A DNA stretch of 64,000 nt from Spirosoma spitsbergense DSM 19989 (GTDB taxonomy: Bacteria; Bacteroidota; Bacteroidia; Cytophagales; Spirosomataceae), in contig NZ_KB893559.1 in assembly GCF_000374085.1 (NCBI RefSeq), positions 73,316 through 137,315 of the forward strand, read 5' to 3'. Position numbers and translations under genes: made by a program. Of the stretch, positions 41,163-49,573 are shown piece by piece. Each line of letters opens with the position of its first letter. Within the stretch, counting starts at the first letter, position 1. The notes under the pieces were generated by a model. It ran no database searches, had not been told where the DNA came from, and was given only the letters and a program-made list of their open reading frames with translations.

Positions 41163-42503
41163 ATGGATCCTGGTGACCCCCTTCCTCGACAGGTGCTCCA
41201 AGCCACTGATGGCTTGAGCACCTATTTTGATTTATACGGCCCCTACACGGCGTTGGTCCTCCTGCTGGTAACAGTAGCCGGTTTGATATCAGCCTCAGAA
41301 GCCGCTTTTTTTTCGCTCTCACCCGACGACCGGGCTGCATGCCGGGATAGTAGTCAGACCGCCGACCAGCGTATTGCCACACTGCTGGAACGCCCCAAGC
41401 GTCTGCTGGCTTCGCTGGTCATTTTCAATAATTTATTAAATATTGCCATTGTTGTCATTGTCACCTACCTCACGTGGGAGTTCTCTCAGCTATCGCGAGG
41501 GTCGGGTTGGATACTTACTGCCATGACAGTGGCAATAACAATAGCGATCGTGTTATTTGGCGAAATAATACCAAAGGTATACGCCAGTCAGAATAATCTG
41601 ATCGTGGCCCGCCGAACAGCCCGACTGGCCCAGATTGGACTAGCTGTCTTTCGTCCACTGGCTATATTGCTGGTTAATCTGAGCAATCAGATTGACAAAC
41701 GAATTCAGCGACGCGGTTATAAACTATCCGTGGAAGAACTAAGTCAGGCCGTCGAGTTAACAGGGGCCAGTGCCACAGATGAAGAAAAAGAAATTCTAAA
41801 AGGTATTGTTAACTTCAGTAATCTGACAGCCCGACAGGTAATGCGGGCAAGGCTGGATATATCGGCAGTGGCCGATAATCTGGCATTTAGTGAGCTATTG
41901 GCTCAGATCAATGCATCGGGCTACTCACGTGTGCCGGTTTACGGCGAATCACTGGATCAGATTGAAGGCGTTCTTTACATAAAAGACCTGTTACCCCATA
42001 TTTACCAGGATGATTCGTTTCAATGGGAATCATTGTTACGCCCTGCCTTTTTTATTCCTGAAAACAAAAAAGTAGATGATTTACTTCAGGACTTTCAAAA
42101 ACGGCGTGTTCACATGGCTATTGTGGTTGATGAATACGGTGGAACGCGTGGTCTGGTGACGCTGGAAGATATTATTGAAGAGATTTTTGGCGATATCAAT
42201 GATGAATTTGACGATGACACAGCCGTTGGTTACCGACGTGAGGATGCCCGTACTGTGGTATTTGAAGGAAAAATGTCGATATCTGACGTATGCAGGGTCC
42301 TTAATGTAGAAGCTACCACCTTCGAAGCAGTACAGGGAGATAGTGAATCGCTCGGTGGTCTGCTACTCGAACTATTCAAAAAACTCCCCCAGGCTGGTGA
42401 AGAAACTAATTACGAAGGCTTTATTTTTCAGGTATTGTCGGCCGATGACAAGCGGATCAACGAAGTGCGGGTCAGAAAGAACGACCTGGTTGAGCAAACC
42501 TAG
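41163..42503 (+). CDS. gldE: gliding motility-associated protein GldE
   Basis: 446 residues from the ATG at 41163; a TTG nine bases upstream is less likely. CNNM/DUF21 membrane domain at about 20-190 (LVLLLVTVAGLISASEAAFF, LIFNN-type helix LLASLVIFNNLLN, VLFGEIIPKVYASQN), two CBS motifs at about 215-330 (DEYGGTRGLVTLEDIIEEIF) and a C-terminal CorC/HlyC domain (about 355-446). Domain order equals GldE, which supports gliding with GldD in F. johnsoniae. gldD usually follows gldE, but here the next gene is on the other strand, so the pair is broken at this locus. Confidence 0.9.
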   Translation: MDPGDPLPRQVLQATDGLSTYFDLYGPYTALVLLLVTVAGLISASEAAFFSLSPDDRAACRDSSQTADQRIATLLERPKRLLASLVIFNNLLNIAIVVIVTYLTWEFSQLSRGSGWILTAMTVAITIAIVLFGEIIPKVYASQNNLIVARRTARLAQIGLAVFRPLAILLVNLSNQIDKRIQRRGYKLSVEELSQAVELTGASATDEEKEILKGIVNFSNLTARQVMRARLDISAVADNLAFSELLAQINASGYSRVPVYGESLDQIEGVLYIKDLLPHIYQDDSFQWESLLRPAFFIPENKKVDDLLQDFQKRRVHMAIVVDEYGGTRGLVTLEDIIEEIFGDINDEFDDDTAVGYRREDARTVVFEGKMSISDVCRVLNVEATTFEAVQGDSESLGGLLLELFKKLPQAGEETNYEGFIFQVLSADDKRINEVRVRKNDLVEQT

Positions 42504-42521
42504 CCGATTGGATTACGCTAC

Positions 42522-43631
42522 TCAAACCCATAACCCTCTCCCCTGATTATAATCGGTGCTGATACGCTGAATTTCACTGGCCGAATAAGTCAGAAACCCT
42601 TTTTGCCGCAACGTCCGCAAACGCCTTTTTTCAACCCACGATAATCGACCGTCGACTAAGGAGGCAAAAACAACGAGTCGTTCCAGACTACGGCGTACAG
42701 GAAGAGGTAATGTAATTAACTGTTCGGTAAAGTGCCCTCCCGGCGGCACATCGGCCGAAAGGCCAAATCGGTCTACAATCGTTTCAGTTAACAGGAAGTG
42801 GGCATAACTAACAGGACCTTTCAGAATAGATGTATACAGCAGTGCTTCCATGATTATTGGAAAGAACTGATCATTCTTGCCCCATTCTTCGTGCAGTTCA
42901 TGGACAAACTCCCGGATTGTAGTAGGGGCCATTACCCTGATCTGTGCTTCGTGTAGCACCTGCCACGCTGCCCAGCCATTCCAGAACGCGTAAATGGGTA
43001 CGGACAATAACCCAACGGTCTGACGCAGGGTATACTCGTCCAAAAACTGCCCCAGCACAAGCTGTATGACCAGCATAATGAAGCTCGCTTTCAGGATATT
43101 GAGCAGAAAGAAAATAGGTAGTCCCCATCGGGGCATTGTTAGGTAGGGATCAAGCCCTAAACGAAAAAGACCTGCCCGTGACTTAGTGGGGGTTTCATCG
43201 GCCAGTGCCTGTATGTGGCGTTCATACTGGGCATCGTGCGCACGGGGAAACTGGCATACCTCCATAATCATCTTCACTCCCCAGCCACCCAGCCACAATA
43301 AAACATTTACTTCCAGGTAAACCAATAATAGCGCGTAGAGTGAGTTGACAAGGGCTAGTTCGTAAGACTGGCCAAGAATAGCAACAGACGTAGTGCTGAA
43401 CGTGTCGGGCCATTTTTGCTGCGGTAGAAAAAAGGCCAAAACTCCTAACGCACCCAGCAAAGCTGACAAGGTCAGAACAAAATTTTTCGTACGACGAACA
43501 ACCCGACTTTCGAACTCATTCAACACATACGGCTCATCAGTCGGGTGAGGCATCTCGAGTGCCTGCCGCAGATAGCGCATTGACAGATGGTCGAGTGGAC
43601 CGGTGTTATTGTCAGGTGGCCGGGTAGACAT
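42522..43631 (-). CDS. multi-pass membrane protein, LBF_2804-like
   Basis: 369 residues. Hydrophobic segments at about 52-70 (FVLTLSALLGALGVLAFFL), 93-118 (ALVNSLYALLLVYLEVNVLL), 172-200 (LPIFFLLNILKASFIMLVIQ) and 210-232 (LLSVPIYAFWNGWAAW). The soluble C-terminal third (RRSLERLVVFASLVDGRLSW, VEKRRLRTLRQKGFL) resembles a TerB/DjlA-type helical domain. I believe relatives are annotated as the LBF_2804 family, of unknown function, in Cytophagales. Convergent with gldE (18 bp), filling the place where gldD normally lies. Confidence 0.6.
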   Translation of the reverse strand: MSTRPPDNNTGPLDHLSMRYLRQALEMPHPTDEPYVLNEFESRVVRRTKNFVLTLSALLGALGVLAFFLPQQKWPDTFSTTSVAILGQSYELALVNSLYALLLVYLEVNVLLWLGGWGVKMIMEVCQFPRAHDAQYERHIQALADETPTKSRAGLFRLGLDPYLTMPRWGLPIFFLLNILKASFIMLVIQLVLGQFLDEYTLRQTVGLLSVPIYAFWNGWAAWQVLHEAQIRVMAPTTIREFVHELHEEWGKNDQFFPIIMEALLYTSILKGPVSYAHFLLTETIVDRFGLSADVPPGGHFTEQLITLPLPVRRSLERLVVFASLVDGRLSWVEKRRLRTLRQKGFLTYSASEIQRISTDYNQGRGLWV

Positions 43632-43808
43632 AGTTTCTATTCAAGGTGGTGGCTCACCTAGTTAAACTACTAAAGCCCTGATGTTGTTGGCAAACAGCCT
43701 GATATAATAAATCATGCACTGTCGAACAAGTAGCTTTTGCTTTAGGGATAAATAGGTAAATGCAGCATTTGAGATACTTTACAGGATAGTGCATAAACCA
43801 GTTCTCTC

Positions 43809-44927
43809 ATGAAGTACATTTTTTTATTTTGCAGTTGCCTGTTGGCCAGTCAGTTTACCCTGCCAGCGATTGGGCAGGTAGCCCCTTCACCCGCCCAGAA
43901 ACGGGTAAAAGATGAAATGCTGGACGCGGTAATGGCATTTATGACCAAGCTCACACCTGAGCAAAAGAAGCAGGCCACCTATCCCCTAAACGATGAGGAG
44001 CGGTTCAACTGGCACTTCGTTCCCCGGGAGCGTAAGGGACTGCCACTCAAACAAATGACGAAGGAACAACAAAGCGCGGCAATGGCGATGCTCAAAACGG
44101 GATTGAGTCAGCAGGGATACGATAAAGTTACCTCAATCATGGATAACGAAAACGTACTTCGCGTAATTGACAATCGGCCGCCCAATGATACCTACCGTGA
44201 CCCCGAAAACTATTCGTTCACTATATTCGGAAATCCAGATAATAAAGACCCGTGGAGCTGGCGAATTGAAGGCCATCACCTGTCGCTGCATTTTTTATCT
44301 CAGACCGGTAAGGTAATTGCTCAGACACCTACTTTCTTCGGTACCAATCCGGCTATCCTGGCCTTTGATTCCAGCATGGCCGACAAACGAATGCAAAACC
44401 CACGCATCGTCGATTTACCGCAGAAAGGCCGACAAATTATGAGGCAGGAAACCGATAAAGCGTTCGCCCTGCTGAAATCACTCAATCAGGATCAGCTTAA
44501 GCAGGCTATAGTAAATGCCGTTGCTTATCCCGAAATTGTGACCAGTAACAAACGAAAAGCGTCAATGGAGCGAATGGATGGGGTAAAAATGGCCGATATG
44601 AAGCCGGAACAACGCACCTTATTCATGGATCTGCTCCAGGTATATCTAAAAAACTACCATGTTACCCTGGCTAAGCAACAGCTAGACAAGCTTAAGAAAA
44701 CAGGTCTGGATGAGCTTCGTTTTGCCTGGGCCGGCGACCTGACTCCAGAACTGGGCGAAGGAAAAGGCTGGTACTACCGCATTCATGGCCCCACGATTCT
44801 GATTGAGTATGATAACACCCAAACGAATGCCAACCATATTCATACAGTTGTGCGCGATTTGACCAACGATTTTGGGGAAGATCTATTGCAGGAGCATTAC
44901 AAGAACGTAACGCACGATAAACCCTAG
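43809..44927 (+). CDS. secreted DUF3500 protein
   Basis: 372 residues with a signal peptide (MKYIFLFCSCLLASQFTLPA, cleavage near AIGQ). The DUF3500 pattern is clear: YPLNDEERFNWHFVPRERKG, LLKTGLS-type helix AMAMLKTGLSQQGYDK, DPWSWRIEGHHLSLHF, TPTFFGTNPA and GWYYRIHGPTILIEYDN. Function of the family is not established; the conserved His pairs (EGHHLSLH, and NANHIHTVVRD near the end) could bind a metal. Upstream of the subtilase at 45001 by 73 bp, possibly co-transcribed. Confidence 0.85.
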   Translation: MKYIFLFCSCLLASQFTLPAIGQVAPSPAQKRVKDEMLDAVMAFMTKLTPEQKKQATYPLNDEERFNWHFVPRERKGLPLKQMTKEQQSAAMAMLKTGLSQQGYDKVTSIMDNENVLRVIDNRPPNDTYRDPENYSFTIFGNPDNKDPWSWRIEGHHLSLHFLSQTGKVIAQTPTFFGTNPAILAFDSSMADKRMQNPRIVDLPQKGRQIMRQETDKAFALLKSLNQDQLKQAIVNAVAYPEIVTSNKRKASMERMDGVKMADMKPEQRTLFMDLLQVYLKNYHVTLAKQQLDKLKKTGLDELRFAWAGDLTPELGEGKGWYYRIHGPTILIEYDNTQTNANHIHTVVRDLTNDFGEDLLQEHYKNVTHDKP

Positions 44928-45000
44928 GCCGTTTAACAACTTTTAACCAAAAATTCCGATCGTTTCTTCTTAATTTGCCCAGATTTTTTGTTCCAAATTC

Positions 45001-46611
45001 ATGAAGAAACACCTTATCAGCGCGTCGATCTGCCTGCTTTCGATGGCAGCATCCGCGCAGCAAACGCAGTGGTACCTACAGGATAAAACCGATAAAACAG
45101 CTGGTATCAGCGTTGAACGGACGTATCGCGAATTGCTTAAAGACCGTAAACCAACTCCCGTTGTGGTGGCGGTTATCGATGGCGGCATTGACACCACCCA
45201 CGAAGACCTCCGCCGGGTGCTATGGGTAAACCCGAAAGAGATTGCCGGAAACGGCAAAGACGATGATAAAAATGGCTACGTAGATGACATACACGGCTGG
45301 AATTTTATCGGGGGCAAAGACGGTCGTAACGTCGATCATGAAACAGCCGAGGTAACCCGGCTGTATGTGCAACTCAAGCCTGCCTACGAAGGAAAAGACC
45401 GTAAATCGCTGAAGCCTGACCAGCAGAAAGAGTACGATCTGTATACGAAAGTGAAGGCTGAGGTCGAGAAGAATCAGGCGCAGTACAAAGCACAGTATCA
45501 GGGGATTGGCCAGTTTTACACGCAGTTTTCAACAGCGGTCGATAACCTGAAACAAGTATTGAACGTTACCAAACTCGATACGCTAACCTTGAGCAGAGCG
45601 GCCGACACCCTATCGGATGCCGCAATGAAACGGCCAGTGCAGGGCATATTGCGCCTGCTGCGCCAGCAGGGAGCCGCCGACACCGATGTGGTCATGGCCG
45701 AACTTGAAAAAGCGAATGAACAGCTTAAATCCCGCGCCGAGTACAACTACAATCCTGATTTCGACGGGCGTTCGGTGGTAGGTGACAACCCGGACGATAT
45801 GAACCAGCGCGATTATGGTAACGCTGATATTTCCGGCGCGAATCCCGATCATGGTACGCACGTTTCGGGCATCATTGGCGCCGACCGGACGAATAATCTG
45901 GGTATAATGGGCATAGCAGATGCCGTGCAGATTATGGGGGTTCGGGCCGTTCCCGACGGCGATGAACGGGATAAAGACGTAGCCAATGCCATTCGGTACG
46001 CCGTTGATAATGGTGCCCAGATCATCAACATGAGTTTCGGAAAGGATTATTCGCCCCAGCGCAAAACCGTAGAAGATGCCGAGCGGTATGCGCTCACCAA
46101 AGGGGTTCTGATGATTCATGCCGCCGGGAATGATGGCAAGGATATAGACACAGCGGCCAACTACCCATCGCCCCGGTTTATTGATGGTTCAGCCATTCCC
46201 AATGTGATTACGGTGGGAGCCAGTGCCGAGCCGAACACCGGCGATTTGATTGCCAGTTTTTCCAATTACGGCAAGCAAAACGTAGATGTGTTTGCTCCGG
46301 GCAAGGATATTTATTCGACTGTTCCGGGCAGCAAATATGAAAACAACAGCGGCACCAGCATGGCATCGCCCGTGGTAGCGGGTGTGGCGGCTGTGCTGAA
46401 ATCATACTTTCCTAAGTTGACCTATGCCGACATTAAACGGATCATTATGCAATCGGCAACGTCTTACGTAACAAAAGTAACCCGCCCTGAATCGACGGAC
46501 GAAGTCTCTTTCAACACCCTGTCGAAATCGGGGGGTATTGTCAACCTATACGATGCAGTAAAAATGGCCATTGCCCAGGAAGCAGGCACGGGTACGAGTA
46601 AAGTGAAGTAA
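45001..46611 (+). CDS. secreted S8 (subtilisin-like) serine peptidase
   Basis: 536 residues, signal peptide MKKHLISASICLLSMAASAQ. Catalytic triad: Asp in VVAVIDGGIDTTHEDL (about residue 60), His in NPDHGTHVSGIIG (about 285) and Ser in NNSGTSMASPVVAG (about 455). Between Asp and His there is a long insertion (about 120-270, charged and helical: YDLYTKVKAEVEKNQAQYK). This is common in Bacteroidota S8 proteins of this type. There is no C-terminal T9SS sorting domain (ends GTGTSKVK), so it is probably periplasmic or exported by another route. Confidence 0.93.
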   Translation: MKKHLISASICLLSMAASAQQTQWYLQDKTDKTAGISVERTYRELLKDRKPTPVVVAVIDGGIDTTHEDLRRVLWVNPKEIAGNGKDDDKNGYVDDIHGWNFIGGKDGRNVDHETAEVTRLYVQLKPAYEGKDRKSLKPDQQKEYDLYTKVKAEVEKNQAQYKAQYQGIGQFYTQFSTAVDNLKQVLNVTKLDTLTLSRAADTLSDAAMKRPVQGILRLLRQQGAADTDVVMAELEKANEQLKSRAEYNYNPDFDGRSVVGDNPDDMNQRDYGNADISGANPDHGTHVSGIIGADRTNNLGIMGIADAVQIMGVRAVPDGDERDKDVANAIRYAVDNGAQIINMSFGKDYSPQRKTVEDAERYALTKGVLMIHAAGNDGKDIDTAANYPSPRFIDGSAIPNVITVGASAEPNTGDLIASFSNYGKQNVDVFAPGKDIYSTVPGSKYENNSGTSMASPVVAGVAAVLKSYFPKLTYADIKRIIMQSATSYVTKVTRPESTDEVSFNTLSKSGGIVNLYDAVKMAIAQEAGTGTSKVK

Positions 46612-46660
46612 TGAACTGCCTGGAGAACAGGAGATGAAAATTCTGTTTACAGGGCTACAA

Positions 46661-46713
46661 AAGCCGGGAGTTGCTATCGTACAAAAAAGATAGTCGACTC
46701 CCGGCTTAATTTT
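46661..46713 (+). terminator. terminator between convergent S8 genes
   Basis: AAGCCGGGAGT with CTATC/GATAG inner stem and ACTCCCGGCTT, then AATTTTT (46661-46713). Overlaps the stop codon of the minus-strand gene at 46706. Confidence 0.8.
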
Positions 46714-49492
46714 TCAGGAACCGTTCCGTTTGTGTCGTGTCCCCCTCCGAAAGATGAAGCATATAGATTCCGGAGGGTAAGTGCTGGATGGTAATAGTCC
46801 CCTGGGTTTCTCCCTGCTGGTTTTTCAGCAGGAAGGGGGTATTCCATACTCGCCCCTGCAAATCAACTACCTGAATGTGAACCTGCTTTGCCAACGGATT
46901 TGCGTAACGCACGTACAGCGTAGTTTGTGCTGGATTGGGATAAATCCAAAAATACCCGGTTGGGTCAGGGGAAGTAGCGGTTAAAACAGTTGTTAATATG
47001 GTTCGCTCGGTCGACCAGCCCACGCAGGTATGTTGTGTTACCCTCACCTTGTATGTACCCGCCTGAGAAACCAGTAATGAATAACCCCGAGCGTTCGTTA
47101 GCGAGTCATTATTGCGATACCATTGATACCGGTAAGACGTATCCTGTGGAGCTTTCAGCGTTATCGTAGCTCCCTGAGGAAGCCTGAATTCTGATCCTGC
47201 CGGAACCAGATCAAGGTTGTTGACTGAAGAGGGAAGAATCGCTTTTTCGCCAGACAGTACCTGACATGCCCTGTAAACAACCCTCACCCGATACCGGCCG
47301 GATTGGGTGACACTGAGTATACTGTCGTTTGCGTGAGGAATAACCGTATTATTCAGCAACCAGCTAAACGTTGCACCAGGCATGCCTACACCATTTACGG
47401 GAATAGCTTTCATCCGGACAGGCTCGTCCGGATTACAGAGCCATTGATTACCAACCGGGCTAAGGTCGATGGCGGCAGTCTTTACCTTTACCGGCTGCGA
47501 TGTGGCTGAGCAACCATTTTTGTTCGTTATCCGCAGAATATACGTCCCCCCTTTTGTTGCCTGATAAACGGAAGCAGTCGTTGCCGCATCGATAGTACCG
47601 TCACGTAGCCATTGATAACTAACATTGGCGGATTCAGTGGATGAACGCAGTGGCAGTACGGTTCCGTCGCAGATAACCGTATCTTTTGCCGGTTGAATAG
47701 AAACGGCTAACTGGCAGTTCACTCGCTTCTGACCACTGATAATAAGCGAAAAGGGTTGACCCGCGTACTGCATAGTCCCCTTGTGCGAAACAGTGATCGT
47801 ATAGGTTTTTCCCGGAACAGGATTAGTCAGGTAAATCTGCTCAAGATTATCACGGAAATTATCTTTTTGAACGGCCGCCCTGTCGGGATAAGCAGGATCG
47901 AGCGCGAAGGGGAAGGTTGTACGCACACCGTCACTCAGCCGAACGTCGAGGTCGTTGATAAGTTTAGGAGCGCGGTTATTTAACGCACCCGCGCCAATAG
48001 GTGTAGGTATTCCTTCTGGATCGGTCCAGCTTAAGGTGATCACCAGTGGTTCATTTCCCTGAGCAACAACACTACGGGAAATCGTTTTACCAGCGGCTAA
48101 ACTTTGTTCCAGTACCAGGTGGGCCTGATTTTCGTTCAGCAACAGCCGGGCGGCTGCTTCGGTATTCAGTAAGCCCCAACCCTGCCTGTAATCTGGCCCG
48201 GCGGCCGGATTAGGCCGGTCGGCGGTATGAAGAACAAGCCCCTTCAGCGTAGCAGCCCGCATAAACTGCCCCGTCTGCGGTAACCCGGCCGCCCGTTGAC
48301 GGGCGTATAATTCCTGTAGCAGAAACAAAGTACCCGACACGTTGGCTGATGCCATCGATGTGCCACTGTATGTACCGTACGCTGTGTTATCTGTTGCTAT
48401 CGACGATACTACGTCCGAGCCAATACCCAGTAAATCGGGCTTGATTCGGCCATCATCCGTAGGCCCCCAGCCACTAAATGCCGTTGACCCGACCAGAACA
48501 GGCTGATTCTGGCTGGTATAACTCACCTCGGCCGCGCCAACCGTCAGTACGTTTTTCGCCGTAGCGTCGGCCGGAATTACGTCATAATCGGCGTTTCTGT
48601 TACGGACAATAGTGCTTTTACTATCTGAATCCTTCAGAAAATAAGGTTTTCCAGCGGGTGGACCAGTTTCTGCCCGTTTGTTATCCGCTGACCGAACCAT
48701 CAGAAAAAACGGATTATTATACCCCAGCCGATCCAAATCCTGAACAGTAGTGTTGTAAAACCCGAACAGGTAATCGTCTGTGGTACTAATGGTAGTATTT
48801 CCCCACCACTCCCATTTCAGGTCCGGGTTGGTACCGGGGCGAGACGCGTTGTATAACCAGCCCGCTACGGGACCATAAGCATGATTCGAGACGAGTAGAT
48901 TGGGGGCCGCAATAGCCAGTTCAGCCAAATCATTCGTATAGTCCCAAACAGATAACTGGGCTTCATTCGCCATTCCCTTCGCCTGCGGATCAATACCTCG
49001 CCCAATAAGCGTACCCGCCAGGTGAGTTGCGTGATTGTTTACAGCAGCTCCGTTGTCTTTTTGGCGTATTCTTGACTTGCCAGCATCATCACCAAACTCC
49101 CGGTGGGATTCCAGCACGCGCCCGCCATCCCACAAACCCAGTCGGCCCGCCAGGCTGGGTAAATTTCCCGAAACGTTGATGGGTAACGTCCCCCCACGCT
49201 GCAAAGCAAGGGTTCGTGTTCCACGGGCCGCTTCCACATTATGGAGTGTATAATAAATTGGCTGGCCAAGTGGATCAACTCCCTGAAGTTGCAGAATACG
49301 TTGATTGGAATAGTTTTTGCGGAGTTCCCACTTATGTCGCTGCGCCAAGCGAAGCGTCTGTTTCCGTGACTGGCTGTACCGATTGACAATCTCCGTTTGC
49401 CACAGCAAAGGCTCATTAGCAGGCATAGCCTGCCCCTGAACGGGGTTATCGACACCGTTAACGAACGCCAGAATCAGGCCAGGCAATAGCAA
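46706..49492 (-). CDS. S8 peptidase with T9SS type A sorting domain
   Basis: About 928 residues. Triad: Asp in LGLWDGGRVLESH, His in NNHATHLAGTLIG and Ser in YSGTSMASANVSGTLFLLQE; the inhibitor-like N-terminal part precedes it. The catalytic domain is followed by a jelly-roll (LINDLDVRLSDGVRTTFPFA), two Ig/PKD-like modules (VSYQWLRDGTID, YQWYRNNDSL) and a C-terminal domain IYPNPAQTTLYVRYANPL...SGIYMLHLS typical for T9SS cargo. The start is unclear: the annotated TTG (49492) cuts the n-region. The frame reads LYRHRWLFLLLPG just upstream, a better signal peptide, but with only CTG (49516) or ATT as start. Confidence 0.85.
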   Translation of the reverse strand: MLLPGLILAFVNGVDNPVQGQAMPANEPLLWQTEIVNRYSQSRKQTLRLAQRHKWELRKNYSNQRILQLQGVDPLGQPIYYTLHNVEAARGTRTLALQRGGTLPINVSGNLPSLAGRLGLWDGGRVLESHREFGDDAGKSRIRQKDNGAAVNNHATHLAGTLIGRGIDPQAKGMANEAQLSVWDYTNDLAELAIAAPNLLVSNHAYGPVAGWLYNASRPGTNPDLKWEWWGNTTISTTDDYLFGFYNTTVQDLDRLGYNNPFFLMVRSADNKRAETGPPAGKPYFLKDSDSKSTIVRNRNADYDVIPADATAKNVLTVGAAEVSYTSQNQPVLVGSTAFSGWGPTDDGRIKPDLLGIGSDVVSSIATDNTAYGTYSGTSMASANVSGTLFLLQELYARQRAAGLPQTGQFMRAATLKGLVLHTADRPNPAAGPDYRQGWGLLNTEAAARLLLNENQAHLVLEQSLAAGKTISRSVVAQGNEPLVITLSWTDPEGIPTPIGAGALNNRAPKLINDLDVRLSDGVRTTFPFALDPAYPDRAAVQKDNFRDNLEQIYLTNPVPGKTYTITVSHKGTMQYAGQPFSLIISGQKRVNCQLAVSIQPAKDTVICDGTVLPLRSSTESANVSYQWLRDGTIDAATTASVYQATKGGTYILRITNKNGCSATSQPVKVKTAAIDLSPVGNQWLCNPDEPVRMKAIPVNGVGMPGATFSWLLNNTVIPHANDSILSVTQSGRYRVRVVYRACQVLSGEKAILPSSVNNLDLVPAGSEFRLPQGATITLKAPQDTSYRYQWYRNNDSLTNARGYSLLVSQAGTYKVRVTQHTCVGWSTERTILTTVLTATSPDPTGYFWIYPNPAQTTLYVRYANPLAKQVHIQVVDLQGRVWNTPFLLKNQQGETQGTITIQHLPSGIYMLHLSEGDTTQTERFLKN

Positions 49493-49573
49493 AAAGAGCC
49501 ATCTATGCCTATACAGCGCCTTATTCTGGCCAATTGGGCCAGGTAGATAAATATGGGTCAGAAGCAGCGATGG

